Origin: Prevotellaceae bacterium
Lineage (GTDB): Bacteria > Bacteroidota > Bacteroidia > Bacteroidales > UBA932
Reading direction: 5' to 3'
NCBI GenBank assembly: GCA_031289385.1
Contig: JAITPP010000211.1
Span: 1-9,630, forward strand
DNA length: 9,630 nucleotides
Shown piece after piece: positions 1 through 8,052 of this stretch; the first letter of the stretch is position 1; every line of letters begins with the position of its first letter. The notes under the pieces are model-generated. The model searched no databases, was not told where the DNA came from, and was given only the letters and a program-made list of their open reading frames with translations. The translations under genes were made by a program, and so were the position numbers.

Positions 1-1079
1 GGATAAGGCTTGGTAAAACTAAACTGTTCGCCGTGTCCCGACCATTTGCCATCCCAGCCGTAATTCCATCCTTCAACCAAAACTCCCTGTAAATTATGTG
101 CAGCGGCAAAATCAATGAATGACAATGCGTTGTTTGTGTTTGCGCCGTGTTTTGCGCCTTGCCCCCATGTGCTTTTTTCCATGTGCATTTCCCACCAAAT
201 TCCTATATATTTTACAGGTTTTATCCAATCTGTGTTTTCAATTTTGCATGGCTCGTTTAAGTTGAGCATAATGCGAGAATTTACCAAAGCGTTCAAATCG
301 TCAGCTAAAATAATTGTGCGCCAAGGCGTTGCAAACGGTGCGCGAGTATATACTTTAATTCCTGTTGCCCACGGCGTTAAATCGGCTTTTAATGTAGTTG
401 AATTATTTTTTGGATATAAGTTCATTGCGGCGTAATCGGTGAGATTTGCTTCGTGAATTGTTATGTAATGTCCCTTGCCTGTTTCGATTGTTAAAGGCGT
501 GCTTACTGTGTCATTTATTTTGCTTACAGGCAGTTTTTTATAAAGATTTTCGTAGTATTCGCCTTTATAAGCGTTGATATGCCAAGCCTGTGAATCTTCT
601 GTCAAAGCAAATTCTGTTAATTCATCAATAATCTCAAAATCTGTAAGATTGGGTTGTTCGGGAAAAACATATCGAAAACCTACGCCATCATCAAATACGC
701 GAAAAATAATTGTCAATAAACGTTGTTCGCCGTTAGATTCCTGCAATTCAACGGTTAGTTCGTTGTAATGATTACGCACTAAAATTTCTTCGCCCCAAAT
801 TTGTTCCCATGTTTCGTCAAACGAAGATTTTGATGTGTTTTTTATTACAAAGTTGTCGCTTAATGCGGTTTTTCCATTCAATTCAAATCCAAGTTTCGAA
901 AAATCAATGATTTGCTCATTATTTTTTATAATTCGATAGTAAGGTTTTCCGTCTTTCAGTTCAAATTCTGCAAAAGTATTTCCATCGGGCGACGAAACAA
1001 TAATTTCTTTACTGTTGTTGCTGCATGCTGCAATAATAATTGTCAATATAGTTATAGATATTAATCTGATTTTTTTCAT
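1..1079 (-). CDS. GH97 family glycoside hydrolase, lipoprotein, C-terminal part outside window
   Basis: Partial gene: 359 complete residues are visible before the window edge, about half of the 640-740 residues usual for GH97. GH97 enzymes (SusB type) are calcium-dependent exo-acting alpha-glucosidases or alpha-galactosidases. The start MKKIRLISITI leads into a lipobox ending IIAAC, so Cys19 is probably lipidated. Residues about 25-285 fit the N-terminal beta-sandwich domain, with DDGVGFRYVFPE (130-141), IHEANLTDYAAM (208-219; Glu210 sits where family members have a calcium ligand) and PWRTIILADD (252-261). The catalytic barrel begins at YIGIWWEMH (291-299), followed by KHGANTNN (310-317) and VLVEGWNYGWDG (333-344), all typical of GH97. 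The remaining catalytic residues lie off the window, so an inverting (glucosidase) or retaining (galactosidase) type cannot be decided. It starts 13 bases after the preceding hydrolase and is probably co-transcribed. Family assignment is firm; substrate is inferred. Confidence 0.9.
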   Translation of the reverse strand, partial: MKKIRLISITILTIIIAACSNNSKEIIVSSPDGNTFAEFELKDGKPYYRIIKNNEQIIDFSKLGFELNGKTALSDNFVIKNTSKSSFDETWEQIWGEEILVRNHYNELTVELQESNGEQRLLTIIFRVFDDGVGFRYVFPEQPNLTDFEIIDELTEFALTEDSQAWHINAYKGEYYENLYKKLPVSKINDTVSTPLTIETGKGHYITIHEANLTDYAAMNLYPKNNSTTLKADLTPWATGIKVYTRAPFATPWRTIILADDLNALVNSRIMLNLNEPCKIENTDWIKPVKYIGIWWEMHMEKSTWGQGAKHGANTNNALSFIDFAAAHNLQGVLVEGWNYGWDGKWSGHGEQFSFTKPY

Positions 1080-1092
1080 CATTCACTTTTAT

Positions 1093-2310
1093 TTAATTAT
1101 CAATTTTTTGTAACAATTCTACTGCTTTATCAACTTGCAATGAAACAAGGTAATAGAATATCTGGTCTAACTTTTTATTGATTTCTTTATCGTTTTTAAA
1201 TTCTTTTCGATAGTCAAAAAGTTTACGTATCAATGTTAATTGACTTTCGGAATAATTTACGCCTGCAAACGTTTGCGTGCTTTTAAGAAAATCGTATCCA
1301 AATTCCAAAGTAGGCTCAATCATAGTGCCTTCGCCAAAATCGTTCCAAGTAATGAGTTGCAAAAAGTTCATGTTTTCTTGTTTTGCCATGTTCAGAAGAT
1401 TTTTGTATAAATTACCGTTTTCATAATCTAAATCAAACAGATGCGAGCCGCCACCGCCTTGTGCGTAATAATCGCGAAATCCCGGATATGCGCCGCCAAA
1501 AAATACTGAAAAATCATTTTTTTTCTGATATTGCATAGCAGGCGTTTGACTGTCAAAAACCCACATATATTCGCCGTTGGCATTTGTTCCTGCCAAGTTA
1601 GAATGTTCGTACAAAGTAAGATACGTAGGTTTGTTGCTAAGTATGCTGAAAACGCGAGTCCAATCGGCTTCGGCTTGCAAAGTAACAGGTCCGAATATCA
1701 ACAATAAAGGTTTTCCATTAACTTTTATGTAATAATCTTTATTGAAATAATCGGTTTGCAAATACCGCATATCTTGCTGTGCCTGATAAATTTGCGCTTC
1801 GCGATCGCCTTGCAAAAAACGATCTTCATATACAAATGCAAATTCCAAACCTGTTTTTTCAATCGCTTTGAAAAGCGCTTCGGCATTTCTGTTTACCTGC
1901 GGCAAATCGTTGTAATTGCTCAGCCCGTACCAATCGACTAAAACGCCATCGATTCCCGAATATTTCATTAGCAATAAATGATATTCCAAAACGTCTGCAT
2001 CACTTGAAGCATAAGCTCCAATCGAAGGATAATACCACGCTGCAATTTCGCGTTTTCCATTGGTAATATTATCGGGATTTTTATTAGCCATTGTCCAATG
2101 CCATCCCCATTTTCCGTCGGGAGATGTTTCTTTTGTTTCAAACCAAGGCATATAATGTGCATATATTTTCATAGCATTGGTTTTTTGCACGGCAACGGGA
2201 TTAAACGGCGTAACTACAAATGTTTGAGTAGGTTCATCGTTGTTGCCGCTGCTGCAACTGCTCAAAAAGGGCATTGTTGTTATCAATATTAAGCAAAAAA
2301 AGTATTTCAT
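1093..2310 (-). CDS. GH71/GH99-like glycoside hydrolase lipoprotein
   Basis: The protein has 405 residues. A signal sequence ends in the lipobox LSSC (Cys19), followed by an acidic spacer SSGNNDEP, which favours a lipid-anchored and probably surface-exposed enzyme. The mature part looks like a single (beta/alpha)8 barrel of the GH71/GH99 group: IYAHYMPWF (49-57) on the first strand, GWHWTM (69-74), GIDGVLVDWYG (119-129), FAFVYEDR (158-165), KPLLLIFGP (200-208) and TWNDFGEGTMIEPT (321-334). In GH99 endo-alpha-mannosidases/mannanases, as I recall, the last motif reads WNEWHEGT and its two glutamates are catalytic. Here the first is Asp324 and the second Glu327, with the same spacing, which is closer to GH71 alpha-1,3-glucanases. 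Residues about 350-405 form a charged, probably helical tail. The gene follows the SusD gene after an 85-base gap with a hairpin and precedes GH97. Role inferred: cutting an alpha-linked glycan for import. Exact family and substrate are uncertain. Confidence 0.8.
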   Translation of the reverse strand: MKYFFCLILITTMPFLSSCSSGNNDEPTQTFVVTPFNPVAVQKTNAMKIYAHYMPWFETKETSPDGKWGWHWTMANKNPDNITNGKREIAAWYYPSIGAYASSDADVLEYHLLLMKYSGIDGVLVDWYGLSNYNDLPQVNRNAEALFKAIEKTGLEFAFVYEDRFLQGDREAQIYQAQQDMRYLQTDYFNKDYYIKVNGKPLLLIFGPVTLQAEADWTRVFSILSNKPTYLTLYEHSNLAGTNANGEYMWVFDSQTPAMQYQKKNDFSVFFGGAYPGFRDYYAQGGGGSHLFDLDYENGNLYKNLLNMAKQENMNFLQLITWNDFGEGTMIEPTLEFGYDFLKSTQTFAGVNYSESQLTLIRKLFDYRKEFKNDKEINKKLDQIFYYLVSLQVDKAVELLQKIDN

Positions 2311-2335
2311 GTTTTTTATAATTTTTCATTTATAA

Positions 2336-2384
2336 AAACAAGGTTGTACATGTCTGTAACATAATATTATGTACAACCCTGTTT
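2336..2384 (-). terminator. intercistronic hairpin, possible partial terminator or RNA-stability element
   Basis: A perfect 10-base inverted repeat, GGTTGTACAT (2342-2351) and ATGTACAACC (2369-2378), encloses a 17-base loop. The stem extends outward to 2336 and 2384 with a single mismatch (2341/2379), giving about 15 pairs. Read on the transcribed minus strand, the stem is followed by a T-rich run, TTGTTTTTAT, as in an intrinsic terminator. It sits 11 bases past the SusD stop codon and 25 bases before the downstream hydrolase start. The position suggests that it reduces read-through into, or stabilises the message upstream of, the enzyme genes. The stem is read directly; the function is inferred. 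Confidence 0.6.
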
Positions 2385-2395
2385 ATGTTTATTTT

Positions 2396-3910
2396 TTAAT
2401 ATCCCGGATTTTGCACAAGTTTATTATTTTTTGCTATTTCCTGATTTGGAATAGGGAATATTTTTGTATGCCTGTCGGCAGGATCTGCTGATTTTTCCCA
2501 CCATGCGTTAAAGAAATCGCCAAAACGAATATTATCAGTACGGCGATGATCTTCAAATATAAATTCGCGGCGCAGTTCTTCGTTTATAAAATTCAAATCG
2601 ATAGATGCGGGAGTAGTAAGCCCTGCACGGTTGCGAATTTGTTCAACATACGGACGCGCCTGCGCTGCTGCTCCCAAACGTACATAACATTCTGCCTGCA
2701 TCAATAAAACTTCGGCATAACGCATGATAACCAAATCGTGATCGCGTTCCCATGTTTCGCCTGCTTTTACTTCGTATTTGTATAAACGAGCGCCTTCATT
2801 TTGCAAGGCATCTAATACGTTTACAATATCTTCGGTGTAAACTAACGGTTGATTTCCTCCGTTGCCGGGCATGATAATCGGCGAATTTGTACGTAAATCT
2901 ATTTGCGCGCCTATACATAATGATTTACGGCGAACATCATTATTTTCAAATGCCGAGTAAAGTCCGGGTTGTGCGCACATTCCGTTGCCACTCCACTGCC
3001 AGTTTCCGGCAGCCGAAACAGCCCATTTCTGTTCGTAATGCAACGACATCGAAGTCATATAATTTCCCAAAGTTCCTGCTTTGCTGTCGTAAGGTATGGC
3101 AAAAATTATTTCGCTTGAAGTTTCGTTGTTTGTAAGAAAATTTGTAAAATAATCGGATTCAAGTTGTCCTGATATTTTACCGCAGGCATCCAAACAATCT
3201 TGCCAGCGAGCCGTTCCTGTATAAACTTCGGCATTTAAATACAGCCGTGCGAGCAAACAATTTGCTGCATTTTGTGTTATTCGTCCGTAGCCGCTTACGG
3301 GCAGCAAGTCGATAACATCAAGCAATTCGTTTTCGACAAAAGTAAATACATCTGCGCGACTTGAATTTGAGGGCAGTTCCAAATCTTCGTAATTTGTTGT
3401 AACAGGAACATTTCCATACATATCAAGCAAGCGCGAGTAATAGTAAGCGCGTATTGCGCGAAGTTCGGCAAATATTTTTTCTTTTGCGTCGTCAGTCAGC
3501 GGCGATTTTTCGGTTTGATAAATTACCGCATTTACCGACGAAACTCCCGAATAACAATAAACCCAACCGCTTAAAACAGCCAAATTGTCGGCTGTCCATG
3601 TGTGGCGTTGCAATTCGATATAACGTCCGCCATCGCCCCAATCTCCGCCAACGCGGGTAGGCACAACACATTCGTCGGAAGTAATTGCCGACAGAAAAAA
3701 TACGTATTCGCTGCAAGGAAATGCGTTTACACCACCGCTGCTGTTTCCTCTCAGCGAAGCATAAGCGCGTCCTACAATTGTTTCTATTTCTCCTTCGGTT
3801 AAACCGTATTCGGATGTTGTTACTCTGTCGTAGAGTTTTTCCGAAAGATCGGTACATGCGCCCGAAGCAAGGAGAATTATTAATGATATTATAATTGATT
3901 TTATTTTCAT
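2396..3910 (-). CDS. SusD/RagB-family surface glycan-binding lipoprotein
   Basis: At 504 residues this has the usual SusD length. SusD proteins are lipid-anchored on the outer face of the outer membrane, bind the glycan and act as a lid on the SusC transporter. The signal sequence ends LASGAC, making Cys19 the lipidated residue. The N-terminal part (about 40-230) carries the helical TPR-like scaffold, including AELRAIRAYYYSRLLDMYGN, a hallmark of the family. The C-terminal RagB/SusD region shows DLVIMRYAEVLLMQAECYVR and ELRREFIFEDHRR. The protein ends in KIFPIPNQEIAKNNKLVQNPGY-type sequence, the classic SusD terminus. The start is the only ATG giving a complete lipoprotein signal and lies 20 bases past the SusC stop. 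Pairing with the adjacent SusC is standard for this transporter class. Glycan specificity cannot be read from sequence because the binding loops are poorly conserved. Confidence 0.95.
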   Translation of the reverse strand: MKIKSIIISLIILLASGACTDLSEKLYDRVTTSEYGLTEGEIETIVGRAYASLRGNSSGGVNAFPCSEYVFFLSAITSDECVVPTRVGGDWGDGGRYIELQRHTWTADNLAVLSGWVYCYSGVSSVNAVIYQTEKSPLTDDAKEKIFAELRAIRAYYYSRLLDMYGNVPVTTNYEDLELPSNSSRADVFTFVENELLDVIDLLPVSGYGRITQNAANCLLARLYLNAEVYTGTARWQDCLDACGKISGQLESDYFTNFLTNNETSSEIIFAIPYDSKAGTLGNYMTSMSLHYEQKWAVSAAGNWQWSGNGMCAQPGLYSAFENNDVRRKSLCIGAQIDLRTNSPIIMPGNGGNQPLVYTEDIVNVLDALQNEGARLYKYEVKAGETWERDHDLVIMRYAEVLLMQAECYVRLGAAAQARPYVEQIRNRAGLTTPASIDLNFINEELRREFIFEDHRRTDNIRFGDFFNAWWEKSADPADRHTKIFPIPNQEIAKNNKLVQNPGY

Positions 3911-3930
3911 AATCTGATTTTATTAAATGT

Positions 3931-6867
3931 TTAGAAAGAAATACTTACACCAAGCGAGAATGTTCTCGGACGTGGATAATAATTTACATTGTCGCCCGAT
4001 GATGTTGACAGTGATTTGTCAATACCCGGCGTTGATAATCCGCTAATGCCTATTTCGGGATCGATACCTTTGTAACCTGTTAATACAAACAAGTTTTCGG
4101 CTGTCAGATAGCATCGAAGACTGTTGATTCCGATTTTGCTTAACGCCGATGCGGTGAAAGTGTATCCCAGCGTTACTCCTTGAAGACGCAAAAACGAAGC
4201 ATCTTCTATCCAATAACTTGAATATGTTACATTGTCGTTTATTCCGCTTGTTAAATACGAATCCAAAACGTTATAACTTGGAGCGCGTCCTGCATAACTT
4301 ATGTTCATCGCTTGTGCGTTCAATACTTTTTGCCCGAACATTCCGTAAGCAGAAATATTCAAATCAAAATTACGATATTTAAAATCAAATGCCAATCCGA
4401 GAGTTAAATCGGGTTGAACATCGCCAAGAATTTCGGGTGCGCCATTGTTTGCAAGAATAAATTTTCCGTTTTCATCAATACCTGAATAACGAGGTCCATA
4501 GAAAGTTCCAACGGGATATCCTTCTTTAATAATTTGAGAATATACGCCCGACAAACCTGTTAAACCATGCAACAAACCCGATTGAACTGCATCTGTTTGA
4601 TAAATATCATTAGATAATTTCAATATTTTTTGTTTGTTGTGAGCCAATGTTAAAGTGCCGTCTATCGAAAAATCATTTGCTTTGTAAATATTTGAATTAA
4701 CGGTTAATTCAATGCCTGTATTGCTTAAATCGCCTACGTTAGCCAAAATTGTAGGATAAAGATAAGGCGGCATTGGAACGCTGTATGTGTAAAGCAAATC
4801 GCTGGTTTTTTTGTAATACCAGTCGATAGTTGCATTTACGCGATGAAACAGAGTAAAATCAACGCCTATATTTGTTTGTGCTGATGATTCCCATTTCAAA
4901 TCGGGATTTGGATTTTGCGTAACTCCATACGATTGTTTCCAAACTCCTGCGGCTGCATCGTAATACGCTGCTCCGCCCGAAGTTCCCATTAATGCCAGCG
5001 ATTTATATTCGCCTATTCCTTCTTGATTTCCCGTAACGCCAAAACCTGCGCGAAGTTTCAGATTTGACAAATAATCTTTTGTTGATTCCATAAACGGCTC
5101 GTCGGATATTTTCCATGCTGCCGATACCGATGGGAAAAATCCCCATTTGTTGTTTTCGCCAAAACGAGTAGAGCCGTCGCGGCGAAGTGTTGCGGTAAAC
5201 AAATATTTATTGTCGAAACTATAATTTACACGTCCGAAGAACGATATTAAACGAGCATTTCCTTTATAAGAATAAACATCGCCGATACGAAAATCCTGTC
5301 CTGCCGCCAGATTATTGTAACTGAAAGCATCGGTATCAAAACCTCTGCGTTCTGCGCCAGAGCCTTCGTAAGTATTTGTCAGAAAAGAATATCCGAGCAT
5401 TGTATTAAAACGGTGTTTTTCGGCAAATGTGTGTTCGTAAGTCAAATACGATTCAAATTGTTTATTTGTATAATCGGCGATTGATTTACGTCCGTAGCCT
5501 TTGTCGGTAAGCCCCGAAAAAGCATAAGTGGGACGATAAAAACGCCCTTGATTTGAATTGTATTCATACGAAATATTGGCTATCGCTTTTAATCCATCAA
5601 TAATTTCAACTTCGGCTTTAATGTATCCTAACAAGCGTTTGCGCGAACTGTCGTCGTTACGGTTATTTTGTAATTCTACGGGATTGTTGTTGTTTGTTCC
5701 GCCTATTTGAGTATATTCTCCGTTTTGTTTTACAGGAACTGTCGGGTTGAGAGTATAAGCCCTGTCGAAAATTCCGTATTCAATACCTGTCCATTTGTCG
5801 GAATTTGCGTGCAGACTAAATTCTATTTTCAGTTTTTTATTAAATCCGTATTGATAACCTGTAATACTTCCGCCAACGCGGTTCAAAAAACTATTGATAA
5901 TCACGCCTTGATTGTCCAAATAATTTATTGAAGCGCGAAAACCACCGTTTTCTGTTCCCGACGAAAAAGCAAGAGTGTGAGAATGAGAAATGGCTGTTTG
6001 CTCCAATTCTTTTTGCCAATCGGTATTACCGCCAAAATCTATTGCAGATGCAATATTGTTTTCGCGTACATATTGTCGCCATTGGTTGGCTGACAGCAAA
6101 TCAAGATTTTTTGCTACCGAGCCTACTGCAACATATCCGTTGTAACTTATGCTTCCGCCTTTTTTCTCACGATTGGTTGTAATAATAATAACGCCGTTTG
6201 CGCCACGAGAGCCGAAAATAGCCGCTGCCGAAGCATCTTTCAAAACATCAAACGAAAGAATTTCGCCGGGTTGAATTGTATTAATATCAACTCCTTGAAT
6301 ACCATCAACAACAAACAGCGGGCTATTACTTGCCGATAGCGAAGTGCCGCCGCGCAAACGTACAGATGCTCCCGAAGCAGGATCGCCGCTGCCTTGTATA
6401 ACCGTTAAACCAGCTATTTTTCCTTGTAATAATTGTTCGGTAGAAGAAATTATACCTTTTTTAAAATCAGATGCCGAAACCGATGATATTGAGCCTGTCA
6501 AATCAGCCCTGCGTGCAGTGCCGTAGCCTATTGCAACAACTGTTGCCTGCTCTAATCCGATTGCGTCGGGCTGTAATTTCACATTCATGGTTGGTTGAGC
6601 CGTAAGTGTTTGTGTTTCATATCCAATATAAGAGAAAACAAGTTGTGTTCCCTGTGCAACGGTTAATGTAAATTTTCCGTTGTCATCGGTTGTTGTACCT
6701 TGCGAGGCTGAAACAACAACACTTACACCCCAAAGCGGTGCAGCATTTTCGTCGATTACTGTTCCGCTAACAGTAATGTTTTGCTGTGCGTAAGCCGAGT
6801 TGATAAAAGCAACTGTCGCCATTATCAACACAATATACTTTTTAATTTTTTTCAAATTCATAATCAT
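3931..6867 (-). CDS. SusC/RagA-family TonB-dependent outer-membrane transporter
   Basis: The protein has 978 residues, normal for SusC. It imports oligosaccharides across the outer membrane using TonB-ExbBD energy, in complex with the SusD partner encoded next. A Sec signal ends AYA before QQNITV (cleavage after about residue 27). Residues 31-99 form the carboxypeptidase-regulatory-like N-terminal domain (ITVSGTVIDENAAPLWGV, FSYIGYETQTL). Residues about 105-235 form the plug, with VVAIGYGTARRADLTGSIS, LFVVDGIQGVDI and LKDASAAAIFGSRGANGV, signature stretches of the SusC class. The rest is the 22-strand barrel, ending RPRTFSLGVSISF with the expected terminal phenylalanine. I see no extra sigma/anti-sigma signalling domain between signal peptide and the regulatory-like domain, so control by an ECF sigma pair is unlikely. 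Two starts are possible: ATG at 6867 or, two codons later, at 6861; both keep the signal peptide. Confidence 0.97.
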   Translation of the reverse strand: MIMNLKKIKKYIVLIMATVAFINSAYAQQNITVSGTVIDENAAPLWGVSVVVSASQGTTTDDNGKFTLTVAQGTQLVFSYIGYETQTLTAQPTMNVKLQPDAIGLEQATVVAIGYGTARRADLTGSISSVSASDFKKGIISSTEQLLQGKIAGLTVIQGSGDPASGASVRLRGGTSLSASNSPLFVVDGIQGVDINTIQPGEILSFDVLKDASAAAIFGSRGANGVIIITTNREKKGGSISYNGYVAVGSVAKNLDLLSANQWRQYVRENNIASAIDFGGNTDWQKELEQTAISHSHTLAFSSGTENGGFRASINYLDNQGVIINSFLNRVGGSITGYQYGFNKKLKIEFSLHANSDKWTGIEYGIFDRAYTLNPTVPVKQNGEYTQIGGTNNNNPVELQNNRNDDSSRKRLLGYIKAEVEIIDGLKAIANISYEYNSNQGRFYRPTYAFSGLTDKGYGRKSIADYTNKQFESYLTYEHTFAEKHRFNTMLGYSFLTNTYEGSGAERRGFDTDAFSYNNLAAGQDFRIGDVYSYKGNARLISFFGRVNYSFDNKYLFTATLRRDGSTRFGENNKWGFFPSVSAAWKISDEPFMESTKDYLSNLKLRAGFGVTGNQEGIGEYKSLALMGTSGGAAYYDAAAGVWKQSYGVTQNPNPDLKWESSAQTNIGVDFTLFHRVNATIDWYYKKTSDLLYTYSVPMPPYLYPTILANVGDLSNTGIELTVNSNIYKANDFSIDGTLTLAHNKQKILKLSNDIYQTDAVQSGLLHGLTGLSGVYSQIIKEGYPVGTFYGPRYSGIDENGKFILANNGAPEILGDVQPDLTLGLAFDFKYRNFDLNISAYGMFGQKVLNAQAMNISYAGRAPSYNVLDSYLTSGINDNVTYSSYWIEDASFLRLQGVTLGYTFTASALSKIGINSLRCYLTAENLFVLTGYKGIDPEIGISGLSTPGIDKSLSTSSGDNVNYYPRPRTFSLGVSISF

Positions 6868-6884
6868 GATTATTTAATTAGGTT

Positions 6885-8045
6885 TTAATCGACAGTTACT
6901 AATGGGATATCTCCCGAATATATTTCGTTATTATTTTGATCTTTAATAACAACGGTAAGTTTGGAAATATTCATTCCTCTAAATTCTTCGGCAATATTAA
7001 CAAATGCGCGTTGCATAGCCATTGGCGCTGCGCCCGATAAATCGCCTGTAATTGTTTTAGTTCCGCCTGTAACAGAATACGACAAAAACTGTCCTCTGTT
7101 GTTGTATTCGCGGGTAATAACCAAAATATCTTTCAAACTTATTTTTACAGGGAAAAAATACAAACTTGGCGGCGGCGGAACAGGAACGCCTGCTGCAAGA
7201 ATAACGTAATTTCCTGTTGCATCTGCATTTGTAGCACCCCAATCGTCCATCACAAATAAAAATTCAAAGTTGTTAAATTCATCTTCTTCGGATGCTTGAA
7301 AATATTGGTAAGGAACAAAATCTTTTTTGTAAATTCCATTGCCCAAATGTTTAAGTTCCGTGTAGCAAGCCGATTGCGGCTGAGCGCACAAAGCCGCTCC
7401 TGTTTCCCAAGCATGATATTCGATGGTATGATCGGCAAAATTATTATAGCCGCTGTGTATGTGAACACCTTTTGCGCCGCTTGCCGCATCAGCAAAACCG
7501 GGCGCAAGATTTGCATTAAACAAAATAGAAACGTTGCTTGTAGGATATACGCTTTTACCGGGAATTGCCTGAGTATTATTATTTTCGGTTGAATAATAAT
7601 CCATAATTTTTCCACTTGCGGCAAAATCTCCTACGTAATTTGTATTTGTTTTAATTACAAGAGTTCCTGTGTGATAATCATCAAAATTATCAGATCTTAG
7701 CAAAAAGTTAAAAGCATGATCGGAATGAGCGTAAATATCGGCGGATGTCATTCCAAAAAAAACTGTTGGAATAAAAGTTATACTCCAAATTCTATTTCCT
7801 TCATAATACAAAGGAATCGGCGCACCTGTCGGATTTGACGGCGCCCATATCCACAATGAAAGCGGAGAGCCATTAGGCAACACGGCTTCTTGTGTGCTTC
7901 CAAAATCAAAATACCATGTAATTTCTTCGTCCATAGCATATACCGCAGGCACTACCCAATATTTATCGGGATTAATATCGGCTGCGCGTAATACCGACAT
8001 TGACAGCATTATAAAACCAATAATGCAGAGTATCATTTTTTTCAT
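6885..8045 (-). CDS. secreted two-domain beta-sandwich protein, probable glycan-binding accessory
   Basis: I do not recognise a named family with certainty; it may be DUF4961-like. It has 386 residues and a signal peptide (MKKMILCIIGFIMLSMSVLRA) with no lipobox, so it should be exported without a lipid anchor. Two similar modules are visible. Module 1 (about 41-130) has GNRIWSITFIPTVFF followed by FNFLLRSDN. Module 2 (about 171-285) has VHIHSG, GNGIYKKDFVPYQYF and FEFLFVMDDW. Both look like Ig/E-set folds of the kind seen in starch-binding proteins of these loci. Module 2 contains a Cys pair (220, 227) that could form a disulphide in the periplasm or outside. A proline run (VPVPPPPS, 287-294) links to a third region of about 90 residues (295-386), which begins LYFFPVKISLKDILVI. 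Many aromatic residues suit carbohydrate binding. The gene lies 7 bases after the lipoprotein gene and 17 bases before SusC, so it is co-transcribed. Binding is inferred; no catalytic motif is seen. Confidence 0.75.
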   Translation of the reverse strand: MKKMILCIIGFIMLSMSVLRAADINPDKYWVVPAVYAMDEEITWYFDFGSTQEAVLPNGSPLSLWIWAPSNPTGAPIPLYYEGNRIWSITFIPTVFFGMTSADIYAHSDHAFNFLLRSDNFDDYHTGTLVIKTNTNYVGDFAASGKIMDYYSTENNNTQAIPGKSVYPTSNVSILFNANLAPGFADAASGAKGVHIHSGYNNFADHTIEYHAWETGAALCAQPQSACYTELKHLGNGIYKKDFVPYQYFQASEEDEFNNFEFLFVMDDWGATNADATGNYVILAAGVPVPPPPSLYFFPVKISLKDILVITREYNNRGQFLSYSVTGGTKTITGDLSGAAPMAMQRAFVNIAEEFRGMNISKLTVVIKDQNNNEIYSGDIPLVTVD

Positions 8046-8052
8046 AATCTAA

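Noticed and set aside
115..435. Open plus-strand frame of 106 codons inside the GH97 gene
   Set aside because: It lies wholly antisense to a well-supported GH97 gene, has no start context, and its translation shows no recognisable domain.
3492..3857. Minus-strand frame of 121 codons within the SusD gene
   Set aside because: It overlaps the N-terminal half of a clear SusD protein in another frame; its arginine-rich, low-complexity translation is typical of a frame shadow.
3900..3912. Shared start context AGATTATGAAAA before the SusD gene and before the 386-residue protein gene (8034-8048)
   Set aside because: Twelve shared bases include the start codon and lysine codons that begin most signal peptides here, so chance and coding constraint explain it better than a regulatory element.
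6859..6872. Short palindromic ATCATGAT near the SusC start
   Set aside because: It is eight bases long, arises from the two nearby ATG codons, and has no second copy at other genes in the window.
7250..7624. Minus-strand frame of 124 codons within the 386-residue protein gene
   Set aside because: It is a shifted frame of a gene with a signal peptide and coherent beta-sandwich pattern, and has no domain signal of its own.
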